From an uncultured Roseivirga sp. (lineage in GTDB: Bacteria; Bacteroidota; Bacteroidia; Cytophagales; Cyclobacteriaceae), in NCBI GenBank assembly GCA_947493005.1, contig CANLOY010000003.1, forward strand, positions 682,001-746,000: a stretch of 64,000 bases of DNA. The letters are read 5' to 3'. Made by a program: the position numbers and the translations under genes. Positions 17,625-26,866 of this stretch are shown here, one piece after another (the first letter of the stretch is position 1; each line of letters begins with the position of its first letter). Under the pieces are notes generated by a model. That model had not been told where the DNA came from, ran no database searches, and saw nothing but the letters and a program-made list of their open reading frames with translations.

Positions 17625-19915
17625 TTAATTGCAATTCTGATTCCTAAAAACCCCCTTATACCTTGGTTAGATGCGTAAACATAAGTTGGGTCAAAACTAA
17701 GTGCGTAAGGATTGTCAGCCGTAGCGACAACCTGACCATTAGTATCAAATACTACATTTTTGTCAAAAGGGTCGTGAGGACGAGCGAGTAAAAAAGGATC
17801 ATTCTTACCCGGTGTCCAGTTTAACAGATTCTTAGCTCCTCCATAAAGCTCAATTTTATCAAACCTATAGGTGAATTGAATATTCTGAATACTCCACCAA
17901 GGAGATTCAGGACTCCTGGGATCCAGGTCGCCCAATAGCGGTAAGCGCATAGGACTATACAGATTACCTGTATAATCAATACTGAAAGGTATTCTTGAAA
18001 AGTCATAGGTTATGGCCCATGTTCCCGAAAATCTTTCGGTTAGGAGCTGACGCTCTTTTATTCCATTTTCTTTGCTAAAAACATCCTGATATGTTACGCC
18101 TGCCAGTATTTTCAAACCATTAGCAAAGTCTATATCAATATTAGCACTTACCCCTCTCGTGACTGCAGAACCATCAATATTATCATATATGATTTTGTTC
18201 GGGTCACTTTCGTAGTCTGGAATGATACGATTGTCAAAGTAGGTATAAAAGGCAGAAGCATCCACCCCGATAAAGATTCCTGAATTAGTATAGATGTTTC
18301 CTAAGTAGTTTAAATTAAAGTTGTAACTGGTTTCTGGATTCAACTCATTGATTACCACCACATCTCTGGCTCCTGTTAAGGCGGCATGATCTTCAGTAAA
18401 CAGGTTTACTACCCTAAAACCAGTACCTGCATTTAATCTTAATGAGCTATTCTCATTAATTGACCATTTATATGCTATTCTTGGTGTAAAGATTCCTCCA
18501 TGCCTGTTGTCGTGATCAAACCTTGCACCCAGTAGTAGTTTATTTTTATCTGCTACAGTAATTTCGTCTTGGATAAAAAAACCAGGTAACCAGACATTAT
18601 CAGGAGAATTAATTGAACTAGTCCCTTCATTATTTTCTGTTGCAGTGGTATTGTCATCGTAGTAAGTGTACCGGAACGCAGCCCCCATTAATATGTCATG
18701 ATTGCCATACTTTTTATCCCATGTTAGCTGGGAAAAGGCTATTTTCTGTCTTGCATCGAACTTTAAATCACCATATCGGCTGTCCTGATCATGATCGTTA
18801 AATGAAAAGGACAGTAAGACATTTTCCCTTACTGGTAATTGATATTGTCCGATCAATTCAAAACGGTTGGTGAAGATACTTTCTCCATAAATCTCGTCTC
18901 CTCCTCGAAATGATTCATCCCAGCGAATATCTCCTCCCCATCTATTTTCATAATAATAACGTCCAGCCAGTGTGAACACTTTATTGTCTTTCCTAGTAAA
19001 GCTCCACTTCTGAAATACTGAAATACGATCTTGCAGTGTAAGATCTGTAAAATTATCATTGTTGTTATCCACCACATTATCATAGAGATAATAATTAACA
19101 CCTGTCAAAACAGTACCCAGATTGCCCGCATTCAACTTGATTCCCAGATCAGCATTATATTCCTGCCAACTTGTTCCAAAAACATCGGCAGAGATAATTG
19201 GGGCATTTTGAGGTTTCTTAGTAATTATATTCACCAAACCTCCCACTGCTTCGCTACCATAAAGAGAGGATGCTGGCCCTTTCACTATCTCAATTCGTTC
19301 TACTAATGAGTTAGGAATTCCTGATAAACCATATACAGTAGACAACCCGCTAACTATAGGCATTCCGTCAATAAGCACAAAGGTGTATGGTCCCTCAAGT
19401 CCATTAATATGAATGTCTCCAGTGTTGCAAATATTACAGTTCAATTGAGGACGAACACCATTCACATTTTGCAGAGCATCGTAAATATTTGGTGTAGGGT
19501 TTTTCTTAAAAAAAGCAGGGCTGTAAACTTCAACCGGAACGGGGCTTTCCATTCTCGAAATCTCCTTCATTGTTCCTGTAACAACCACCTCGTCCAACTG
19601 CCTTGGGTCTTCCTCAAGTACAAAATTTAACTCAAGGCTCTGACCTTCAGAAATGGTGACAGATTGCCTAACTGGAATGAAGCCAATAAAGGAAACCCGA
19701 ACCTCGTATTTACCTGGAGAAATCCCTTCAATAATATAGACTCCGGCATCATTGGTAGTTGCTCCTTTTGTAGTTCCCAACAAACCAACATTTACTAGAG
19801 GAACTGGTTTTCCCTCAGACAAAACCTTTCCAGAAATGACAGCCGTTTGTGCACTTACTTTACAAGTAATTACAACTAGAAACACTAAAATATTTAAAGC
19901 AATATTGGTCTTCAT
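17621..19915 (-). CDS. TonB-dependent receptor with carboxypeptidase-regulatory-like N-terminal domain
   Basis: VISGKVLSEGKPVPLVNVGLLGTTKGATTNDAGVYIIEGI; plug VLIDGMPIVSGLSTVYGLSGIPNSLVERIEIVKGPASSLYGSEAVGGLVNIITK; start at 19915. Confidence 0.93.
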   Translation of the reverse strand: MKTNIALNILVFLVVITCKVSAQTAVISGKVLSEGKPVPLVNVGLLGTTKGATTNDAGVYIIEGISPGKYEVRVSFIGFIPVRQSVTISEGQSLELNFVLEEDPRQLDEVVVTGTMKEISRMESPVPVEVYSPAFFKKNPTPNIYDALQNVNGVRPQLNCNICNTGDIHINGLEGPYTFVLIDGMPIVSGLSTVYGLSGIPNSLVERIEIVKGPASSLYGSEAVGGLVNIITKKPQNAPIISADVFGTSWQEYNADLGIKLNAGNLGTVLTGVNYYLYDNVVDNNNDNFTDLTLQDRISVFQKWSFTRKDNKVFTLAGRYYYENRWGGDIRWDESFRGGDEIYGESIFTNRFELIGQYQLPVRENVLLSFSFNDHDQDSRYGDLKFDARQKIAFSQLTWDKKYGNHDILMGAAFRYTYYDDNTTATENNEGTSSINSPDNVWLPGFFIQDEITVADKNKLLLGARFDHDNRHGGIFTPRIAYKWSINENSSLRLNAGTGFRVVNLFTEDHAALTGARDVVVINELNPETSYNFNLNYLGNIYTNSGIFIGVDASAFYTYFDNRIIPDYESDPNKIIYDNIDGSAVTRGVSANIDIDFANGLKILAGVTYQDVFSKENGIKERQLLTERFSGTWAITYDFSRIPFSIDYTGNLYSPMRLPLLGDLDPRSPESPWWSIQNIQFTYRFDKIELYGGAKNLLNWTPGKNDPFLLARPHDPFDKNVVFDTNGQVVATADNPYALSFDPTYVYASNQGIRGFLGIRIAIN

Positions 19916-20009
19916 TGAGTCATGTTCTGAATTACGTTCCAAACATGGTTTTTCAACTTCTGATGTTCAAAAACCATATTACAAACATAGAATCAGCGTA
20001 CAGTAACTC

Positions 20010-20044
20010 AAAAAATATATTTAATTATTTCTAATATATTTTTT
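20010..20044. promoter_or_regulatory. AT-rich 11-bp inverted repeat upstream of the TonB receptor
   Basis: AAAAAATATAT-N13-ATATATTTTTT, perfect arms. Confidence 0.5.
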
Positions 20045-20057
20045 AGACTAATCTAAA
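20042..20057. promoter_or_regulatory. DtxR/MntR-like palindrome upstream of the TonB receptor
   Basis: TTTAGA-CTAA-TCTAAA, resembles the TTAGG-N-CCTAA half-site logic of DtxR-family boxes. Confidence 0.4.
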
Positions 20058-20097
20058 TCAAAGTACTTATATAATTTTCAATCAGAAACTTATGACG

Positions 20098-20715
20098 TCA
20101 TTCAGAATGTCTTTCTTTAAGTATTGAAACAACATCTTTTAGAGACATATCTTTAGCCTCCAACAGCATTAGATAATGAAAAAGTAAGTCAGCCGCCTCG
20201 TTTTTAAACAGCATATCGTTGTTATCCTTGGCTTCAATAACTAATTCTACTGCCTCTTCCCCTACCTTTTGAGCCACCTTATTAATGCCTTTTGCAAAGA
20301 GGCTTGCTGTATAGGATTCGTCTGGTGACATGGCTCTTCTTTGCTTGATTACCTCACCCAAATAATTAAGGAATGAAGCATCATTTATATTATCCTCAGA
20401 CCAACAAGTATCATCCCCCGTATGACAGGTAGCTCCTACTGGATTCACCTTTATCAACAAGGCATCACTATCACAATCCACATAACAATTCACTAGCCTC
20501 AGGAAGTTACCTGAAGTCTCTCCTTTAACCCAGATTCGTTGTTTGGAACGACTAAAAAAAGTTATATTTTTAGTTTCTAAGGTTTGCTCTAATGCTACCT
20601 CGTTCATATAGCCCAGCATTAGTACTTTGCTGGTTTGCACATCTTGAATTACAGCCGGCACAAGACCACCTTCTTTTTCAAAATTTACCTGCTCTTTTCT
20701 TTCTAGAATTCTCAT
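20098..20715 (-). CDS. hisIE: Bifunctional phosphoribosyl-AMP cyclohydrolase / phosphoribosyl-ATP diphosphatase
   Basis: [53 protein letters not shown]-terminal His[17 protein letters not shown]. Confidence 0.97.
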   Translation of the reverse strand: MRILERKEQVNFEKEGGLVPAVIQDVQTSKVLMLGYMNEVALEQTLETKNITFFSRSKQRIWVKGETSGNFLRLVNCYVDCDSDALLIKVNPVGATCHTGDDTCWSEDNINDASFLNYLGEVIKQRRAMSPDESYTASLFAKGINKVAQKVGEEAVELVIEAKDNNDMLFKNEAADLLFHYLMLLEAKDMSLKDVVSILKERHSE

Positions 20716-21473
20716 TGTGTTATCCTTACCGGAATGTCTTTTGTTGCTAAATATGTTTTGAGTTCAGCGAGTTGAATTTCTTTAAAATGAAAGATACTTG
20801 CTGCCAGAGCTGCATCTGCTTTTCCCTTTATAAAAGTATCTACGAAATGATCCATGTTACCAGCTCCTCCTGAGGCAATTACCGGAACCGTAAGCATTTG
20901 TGAAACTTCAGCTATGAGCTCATCTGCAAAACCACTCTTTGTTCCATCGTGATCCATAGAGGTCAATAGTATTTCTCCTGCATCACGTTCCGCGATCTCT
21001 TTAGCCCATTCCAGAGTTTTGAGAGCCGTAGGAGTTCTTCCTCCCCTTACATGCACAATATGCTCTCCACCCACATTACGAGTATCAATGGCCACAACTA
21101 CACATTGACTTCCAAACTCAAGCGCCAGTTCGTTGATTAAATCAGGATTTTTCACAGCAGAGGAGTTAATGGAGATTTTGTCTGCTCCTGCATTTAGCAG
21201 CGCAGAAACGTCCTCTTTAGAACTTATCCCACCCCCAACTGTAAATGGAATATTGATTTTCTGTGCAATCTTTCGCACCAACTCCACTAATGTCTTTCTC
21301 TTCTCCACAGTGGCAGTTATATCCAGAAAAACTAACTCATCAGCCCCTTCTTCGGTATACCTTGCAGCCAACTCTACCGGATCACCAGCATCTCTCAGCC
21401 CCACAAAGTTGACCCCCTTGACTGTTCTACCATCTTTTACATCCAGACAGGGGATTATTCTTTTCGTTAACAT
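20712..21473 (-). CDS. hisF: Imidazole glycerol phosphate synthase subunit HisF
   Basis: [36 protein letters not shown]. Confidence 0.98.
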   Translation of the reverse strand: MLTKRIIPCLDVKDGRTVKGVNFVGLRDAGDPVELAARYTEEGADELVFLDITATVEKRKTLVELVRKIAQKINIPFTVGGGISSKEDVSALLNAGADKISINSSAVKNPDLINELALEFGSQCVVVAIDTRNVGGEHIVHVRGGRTPTALKTLEWAKEIAERDAGEILLTSMDHDGTKSGFADELIAEVSQMLTVPVIASGGAGNMDHFVDTFIKGKADAALAASIFHFKEIQLAELKTYLATKDIPVRITQ

Positions 21474-21491
21474 TGTTCTCTAGATTTCTTT

Positions 21492-22223
21492 TTAAAAAGC
21501 TGCCAGTTCTTCAAGGCTAATTCTTCCTTCGTAATAGGCTTTACCCACAATAGCACCATATACCCCTATTCTCTTTAACTCTTCTAGGTCTTCCAGAGAA
21601 GAAACACCTCCACTGGCAATGAGATTGAGTTGAGGAAACTTAATGATTAATTCTTCATACAAGGCAATAGAAGGTCCTTGTAGTAAACCATCCTTACTTA
21701 CATCTGTACATATGCAATGGCTAATACCCAGGTCTATATATGAACCAACAAATTCGAACAAGTCGATCCCCGAATCTTCCTGCCAGCCATTTATAGCTAT
21801 CTTTCTATTGTGTACATCGGCACCAAGAACAATTTTATCGGCACCGTATTTTTCAATCCATTCAACAACCAATGGCCTATTCTTAACAGCAATACTTCCT
21901 GCTGTTATCTGATGTGCACCGGATGAAAAAGCCAGTTCAATTGACTCATTAGATTTAATACCTCCACCAAAATCAACCAGTAATTCAGTCTCAGTCGTTA
22001 TTTCTTCTAGCCTATTAAGATTTACAGGTTTTGAAGCTTTTGCACCTTCCAAGTCAACCACATGCAGCCTTTTAATACCAGCCTTTTCAAACATTTTTGC
22101 AACAGCCACCGGGCTTTCAGCATACTCTGTTTTTTGTGAATAGTCACCTTGGGTCAGTCTCACGGCCTTCCCTTCTATTATATCTATTGCAGGAATTATT
22201 ACCATTTCTTTCTTTGACGTCAT
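21492..22223 (-). CDS. hisA: ProFAR isomerase HisA
   Basis: IIPAIDIIEGKAVRLTQGDYSQKTEY. Confidence 0.97.
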   Translation of the reverse strand: MTSKKEMVIIPAIDIIEGKAVRLTQGDYSQKTEYAESPVAVAKMFEKAGIKRLHVVDLEGAKASKPVNLNRLEEITTETELLVDFGGGIKSNESIELAFSSGAHQITAGSIAVKNRPLVVEWIEKYGADKIVLGADVHNRKIAINGWQEDSGIDLFEFVGSYIDLGISHCICTDVSKDGLLQGPSIALYEELIIKFPQLNLIASGGVSSLEDLEELKRIGVYGAIVGKAYYEGRISLEELAAF

Positions 22224-22315
22224 TCCGAGGGTTTACCCGAAGGAATCCCCAGATTTTATTGAGATTGCCACGTCAGTAACCACAATATCTTGTGGCCACT
22301 TCCTCACAATGACGT
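22216..22315. repeat. REP/MITE-like element in the hisH-hisA spacer
   Basis: ACGTCATT (22217-22224) and AATGACGT (22308-22315) terminal inverted repeats; internal ATTCC..GGG-TTTA-CCC..GGAAT hairpin; shares CCTCACAATGACGT with 39013-39026. Confidence 0.7.
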
Positions 22316-22320
22316 TTTTT

Positions 22321-22902
22321 TTAAAGTTTTAAAAAGTTCTCTAGTATCTTTTCGCCCACCTTACCACTTTTCTCAGGGTGCGCTTGCAATGCATAGAAAT
22401 TATCCTTCTGGAGCGCTGCCGAAAACGGATTCACATAGTCAGTTGTAGCCACTGTCTTATTGCTCAACTCTGCATAATAGCTATGCACGAAATACACATA
22501 AGGATTTTCAGGCAAGCCCTCAAACAAAGGTGAATTCATATTTGTCAATGTATTCCATCCCATCTGAGGAACTTTGAGTTTTGGCTCGAATTTTCTCACC
22601 TGAATATCAAAAACCCCTAAACACTCCGTATTGTTTTCTTCCGAATGCCTGCACATTAACTGAAGCCCCAGACAAACCCCGAAAACCGGTTGTTTCAAGC
22701 CTTGGATCACCTTATCTAACTTTCTTTCTTTCAGAAAGCTCATAGCGGTACTTGCTTCACCTACCCCTGGGAAAATCACTTTATCAGAGGAAGCAATTAC
22801 TTCCGGGTCACTTGAAATAACAGGCTGGACCCCCAACCTGTTCAAAGCATCAGTTACAGATTGTACGTTACCTGCATTGTAGTTAACAATGACTACACTC
22901 AT
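22321..22902 (-). CDS. hisH: Imidazole glycerol phosphate synthase subunit HisH
   Basis: IVNYNAGNVQSVTDALNRLG; GVCLGLQLM nucleophile elbow. Confidence 0.97.
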   Translation of the reverse strand: MSVVIVNYNAGNVQSVTDALNRLGVQPVISSDPEVIASSDKVIFPGVGEASTAMSFLKERKLDKVIQGLKQPVFGVCLGLQLMCRHSEENNTECLGVFDIQVRKFEPKLKVPQMGWNTLTNMNSPLFEGLPENPYVYFVHSYYAELSNKTVATTDYVNPFSAALQKDNFYALQAHPEKSGKVGEKILENFLKL

Positions 22903-22930
22903 ATCTGGATATTTGAAGTTTGAAGAGGGC

Positions 22931-23665
22931 TTAAACCGTAGCTTCTTTGGCCTTAAGTTTTGCTTCTATTTTCGATTTAATCTCAGGCAAAGAATCGTAC
23001 AATTGCTCATAAGAATCAATTATGAAGTAGTTTTCTTGCATAGCATCCTTTCTGTAAGGAGTATCCAAGATTTTATCTACGTCATATTCAAAGTGATTTG
23101 GTTCATCAGACAATGAAAACCTCGTTTCTCCTGATGAAGAGAGTATGCCAGCGCCATAGATTTTCAATTCCCCATTTTCTCTGATAAGACCAAATTCGAT
23201 GGTGAACCAGTAGATTCTGGATAGCAAATGAATTGCCCATTCATCCTCAATCCACTCTTGTCCAAATTTGCTAATAGCCTGCAAGAAATCAACAAAAGCC
23301 TGATTGGCCAGCAATGGAATATGAGCGAAAACATCATGGAACATGTCCGGCTCTTCCAGGTAATCCAACTCACTCATTTTCCTAACCCAGGTAGTGGCGG
23401 GAAACTTCTTATTAGCCATTAGGTCAAAAAACAAGCTATCCTCAACTATCCCTGGAACTGCATAGATTTCCCAACCCGTAATTTCTCTCAGAATCTTGTT
23501 AGTCTCTTCGAAATTGGGAATTCCTTCACCGGAAAACTTTACTTTCTCTAAGCCAATCAAAAATTCTCGGGTTGCCGCTTTCGGTAACTCTGGAAACTGT
23601 CTGTCAAAAAGAATCTTCCAAACCTTTTGATCTTCTGCTGTGTAATTTTCGTAAACCTGTTTCAT
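22931..23665 (-). CDS. phhA: Phenylalanine 4-monooxygenase
   Basis: PDMFHDVFAHIPLL Fe-ligand HxxxxH, WFTIEFGLI; ATG at 23665 preferred over the TTG at 23704, which sits on the terminator U-tract. Confidence 0.95.
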   Translation of the reverse strand: MKQVYENYTAEDQKVWKILFDRQFPELPKAATREFLIGLEKVKFSGEGIPNFEETNKILREITGWEIYAVPGIVEDSLFFDLMANKKFPATTWVRKMSELDYLEEPDMFHDVFAHIPLLANQAFVDFLQAISKFGQEWIEDEWAIHLLSRIYWFTIEFGLIRENGELKIYGAGILSSSGETRFSLSDEPNHFEYDVDKILDTPYRKDAMQENYFIIDSYEQLYDSLPEIKSKIEAKLKAKEATV

Positions 23666-23704
23666 TTTATGGTAGTTTATCCGGTGCACATCAAAAGCCG
23701 GCAA

Positions 23705-23738
23705 TAAAAAAGCCCGGCTCTTTCGGAACCGGGCTTTA
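23705..23738 (-). terminator. Intrinsic terminator/attenuator in the phhA-his leader
   Basis: Minus strand: AAAGCCCGG..TTCCGAAAGAG..CCGGGCTTT then TTTTATT, about 40 nt upstream of the phhA ATG. Confidence 0.85.
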
Positions 23739-23765
23739 TATGTTTGTTTTATATATTCTATTCAA

Positions 23766-23834
23766 TTACATACAACTACCGTTCCGCAAGTCTGCGTAAT
23801 AATAATGGTAGTGATATACTTTGTTTCTAATCAT
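23766..23834 (-). CDS. Putative attenuator leader peptide, MIRNKVYHYHYYYADLRNGSCM
   Basis: ATG ATT AGA AAC AAA GTA TAT CAC TAC CAT TAT TAT TAC GCA GAC TTG CGG AAC GGT AGT TGT ATG TAA; 5 Tyr and 2 His codons in 7; terminator downstream. Confidence 0.8.
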   Translation of the reverse strand: MIRNKVYHYHYYYADLRNGSCM

Positions 23835-23839
23835 TGGGT

Positions 23840-23869
23840 CAAAGGTAATATGCATTTCAGTATATACAA
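23840..23869 (-). promoter_or_regulatory. Bacteroidota sigma-ABfr-type promoter TTG-N19-TACCTTTG
   Basis: -33 TTG at 23867-23869, 19-nt spacer, -7 TACCTTTG at 23840-23847; leader ATG 5 nt downstream. Confidence 0.7.
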
Positions 23870-23914
23870 GCACCACCTATCCTTTTTTGAAAAGTTTTTG
23901 TAAGCTCGCTTACC

Positions 23915-26521
23915 TTACTCATTTCGTAAAACTCTTGAAGGGTTAACAGTAGCCGTCCTGATTGCCTGATATGCGATTGTAATGGCCGTAATCAACACAG
24001 CAAAGAGTATTGCTATAATGGCCACATCCGCTCCTAAATCGATTTGATAAGCATAGTTGGTCAACCAATCATTCATAAAATGATATGCCAATGGCAATGC
24101 TAAAACCAGAGCAATAAAAATGAGTTTCATAAAATCGGCAGACAATAGCACTACTATACGGATTACTGAAGCACCTAACACCTTTCTAATCCCCATTTCC
24201 TTAGCTCTGTTTACAGCCATAAAGGAAATAAGACCAAATATTCCCAGACATGCTATAGCAATTGCTATAGAAGTAAATGTGAAAAACACCATACCTAACC
24301 TGTTTTCAAAAGTATACATTTGATCATAGTGATCATCTAAAAACGTATACTCAAAGGGAAGTTCTGGGGCTAACTCTCCAATTTGCGTCTCTATAAAACT
24401 TAAGGTTTCTGCCACATTCTCTTCCTTGACCTTTGCAAAAACCAGGTTATTTCTTCGAGGATTGGCCATTAAAACAAAAGGCTCAATTGGCTGATGAAGG
24501 GATTTAAAATGAAAATCCTTTACAACCCCTTGAACAGGCCCTTCATAACCACTGATAATTACGCTCTTACCTATTGCCTCATCAGGCGTCCATCCCATCA
24601 ATCTGGCTGTAGTTTCATTAATGATGTAAGTAGGGTTTTTTCCTGCAGAATCCAGTTCAGCATAAGGAACAGCTCTTTCTTTTAAACTCAGCCCTTCAAC
24701 CATTTCCATCCCTACCAAATCCATAAACTCTTTTTCAGCAGACATAAAGTAGATCAACTCCCAATCGTTTTCCGTTTCTCCCGTCTGAATTCCATGCGCT
24801 GAACCAATGTTTGTCGGAATATGAGAAGCCTTACTCACGGACTCTATGTTAGGATTAGCAAGCAGTTTATTCTGAAAGACGCTATAGTTTTTGTTCAAAT
24901 CGGAGTCCGAATAGAAATAAACCACCTGCTCTCTATTCATCCCCGTATCCTTTGAATTTATATAGTTCAACTGTTTTTTCACCACTAACGTTGCCACTAC
25001 CATGAACACGGAAATAACAAACTGGACCACCACGAGTAACTTCCTTAGTTTACTCCCGGTTCCTGATCTTGAAAACTTACCCTTGAGTACCACTACTGGC
25101 TTGAACATAGACAACATAATTGCCGGGTAAAACCCTGCCAAAAGAGATATAAACACAACCAATCCAAATAGAGAACCTATAAAAGAAGGCATTAGCATTT
25201 GACTTTGTGAAATCGACTCTCCAGTTAGCTCATTAAAATTTGGCAACAAGGCATAGGCTAAAGCAAATGAACCAGCCGCAGCAGCAAAGGCAAACAAAAA
25301 GGACTCACTGAGAAACTGCCATATTAACTGGGTACGTAAGGCACCAACTACCTTTCTTATTCCCACTTCCTTAGCCCTATCCAGTGATTTAGATGTTGCC
25401 AGATTAACATAATTAATACAAGCAATTAACAATATGAGTAGAGCAACTCCGGAAAAGGTATAGACATACTTTATGTTTCCCACCTTCTCCATTTCATATT
25501 CGAGATTAAATCTTTTCTGGAGGTAAATATCATTGAGCGACTCCATCATGTAGTCCAATGGCTCATCATCTCCCCATTCAACCTGAGAAGCCTTAAGTTT
25601 CTCGGCCATTTTACCTTCAAATGAAACCGGATCAACATTCTTCTTTAACCCTATGAAAGTGTGATAATTCCAGTTACTCCATGTCTCTCTTTTTGTCCAG
25701 CCTAAGTCAGAAAAAATAGCAACAAAATCGAACTGAAAGTAAGAGTTTGCTGGTACATTGGACATCACCCCCGTAACTTTATGTAGCTTCCCCTCCAAAT
25801 CGAAAGTCTTACCTAAAACATCGGTTGAACCAAAATACCTCAATGCTGCCTTTTGACTAAGCACGATACTCTTCGTTTCAGTTAGTGCACTACTTGCATC
25901 TCCTTGTATTAATGGGAAGGTGAAAAGACTAAAGAACCCTGGATCCACATAATAAACCCTCTCGGTATAAGACTCTCCATCAATTGTAATTACCTGACCA
26001 GATTGATCGTAGACCCTTATACTGTGTTCTACCTCATCTACAAAACTCCGTTCTATTTCTGGAGCAATAATATTCGGAGTAATAGCATCCCCCCCTTCAG
26101 TAATTCTGAAAATCCTGTCTTTCTTAACATGAAACTGATCGAAGCTCAACTGATGTTGCACATAGAGCATAATCAGAATAAAACTTGTTATCCCAACTGT
26201 TAACCCGGAGATATTGATAAATGAGTAAACCTTGTGCCTTTGAATATTTCTAAAAGCAACTTTAAAATTGTTTTTGACCATTGTTAAATTGTTTTGAGTA
26301 TATCTGTTTGAATTTCTTCTTTTAAGTGTGTGCCACTTGATGAATTTTAAGACATTGAGCCAATACTTTCTTTTTGCCTTACTGGCACCTAATTCCTCAT
26401 AGTGATCCCAGAACCTCTCTTCCATATCTCCCGCTATCTCTTCTTTCAAAGGATCATCGCAATACCAATAGAAAAAGCGCTCGGCCAACCTGGGAGGATA
26501 TCGTTTTTCGGTCTGGTTCAA
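23915..26521 (-). CDS. ABC transporter permease (FtsX/MacB-like) with N-terminal permease-prefix domain
   Basis: N-terminal PPRLAERFFYWYCDDPLKEEIAGDMEERF; MacB periplasmic core and two FtsX regions (RAKEVGIRKVVGAL, RAKEMGIRKVLGAS). Confidence 0.92.
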   Translation of the reverse strand: MNQTEKRYPPRLAERFFYWYCDDPLKEEIAGDMEERFWDHYEELGASKAKRKYWLNVLKFIKWHTLKRRNSNRYTQNNLTMVKNNFKVAFRNIQRHKVYSFINISGLTVGITSFILIMLYVQHQLSFDQFHVKKDRIFRITEGGDAITPNIIAPEIERSFVDEVEHSIRVYDQSGQVITIDGESYTERVYYVDPGFFSLFTFPLIQGDASSALTETKSIVLSQKAALRYFGSTDVLGKTFDLEGKLHKVTGVMSNVPANSYFQFDFVAIFSDLGWTKRETWSNWNYHTFIGLKKNVDPVSFEGKMAEKLKASQVEWGDDEPLDYMMESLNDIYLQKRFNLEYEMEKVGNIKYVYTFSGVALLILLIACINYVNLATSKSLDRAKEVGIRKVVGALRTQLIWQFLSESFLFAFAAAAGSFALAYALLPNFNELTGESISQSQMLMPSFIGSLFGLVVFISLLAGFYPAIMLSMFKPVVVLKGKFSRSGTGSKLRKLLVVVQFVISVFMVVATLVVKKQLNYINSKDTGMNREQVVYFYSDSDLNKNYSVFQNKLLANPNIESVSKASHIPTNIGSAHGIQTGETENDWELIYFMSAEKEFMDLVGMEMVEGLSLKERAVPYAELDSAGKNPTYIINETTARLMGWTPDEAIGKSVIISGYEGPVQGVVKDFHFKSLHQPIEPFVLMANPRRNNLVFAKVKEENVAETLSFIETQIGELAPELPFEYTFLDDHYDQMYTFENRLGMVFFTFTSIAIAIACLGIFGLISFMAVNRAKEMGIRKVLGASVIRIVVLLSADFMKLIFIALVLALPLAYHFMNDWLTNYAYQIDLGADVAIIAILFAVLITAITIAYQAIRTATVNPSRVLRNE

Positions 26522-26859
26522 GAACCACCTCCTTCAAAAATGTACTCGGGAATTTTAGACCATAAATATTCCCGGTGACTTTTAGCCTCTAATAGAGCCG
26601 ACTTACCAACAGCGGTTATCTGGAAAATTCGTTTTCTTCTGCCACCACGCTTTTCAGATGCTCCACTCAAATCTGATTTCACATAGCCTTTTTCTTCTAA
26701 GCGATAAAGAGCAGTATGTACAGAACTCATATTGACCGAACGTCCAAGCTCCTCTTCTATAACTTTAGTGATTGAAAGCCCATAAGCCTCCCCTAACTGG
26801 GTCGCAACAACCAGCAAAACAGTTTCTTCAAATTCTCCGAGATGATATCTTCTTTCCAT
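26518..26859 (-). CDS. PadR family transcriptional regulator
   Basis: LGEFEETVLLVVATQLGEAYGLSITKVIEEELGRSVNMSSVHTALYRLEEKGYVKSDLSG; overlaps the permease start. Confidence 0.93.
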   Translation of the reverse strand: MERRYHLGEFEETVLLVVATQLGEAYGLSITKVIEEELGRSVNMSSVHTALYRLEEKGYVKSDLSGASEKRGGRRKRIFQITAVGKSALLEAKSHREYLWSKIPEYIFEGGGS

Positions 26860-26866
26860 AAGATTC

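Noticed and set aside
23666-23704. N-terminal extension of PhhA starting at TTG 23704
   Set aside because: The extension begins at the terminator U-tract; the ATG at 23665 gives a normal N-terminus.
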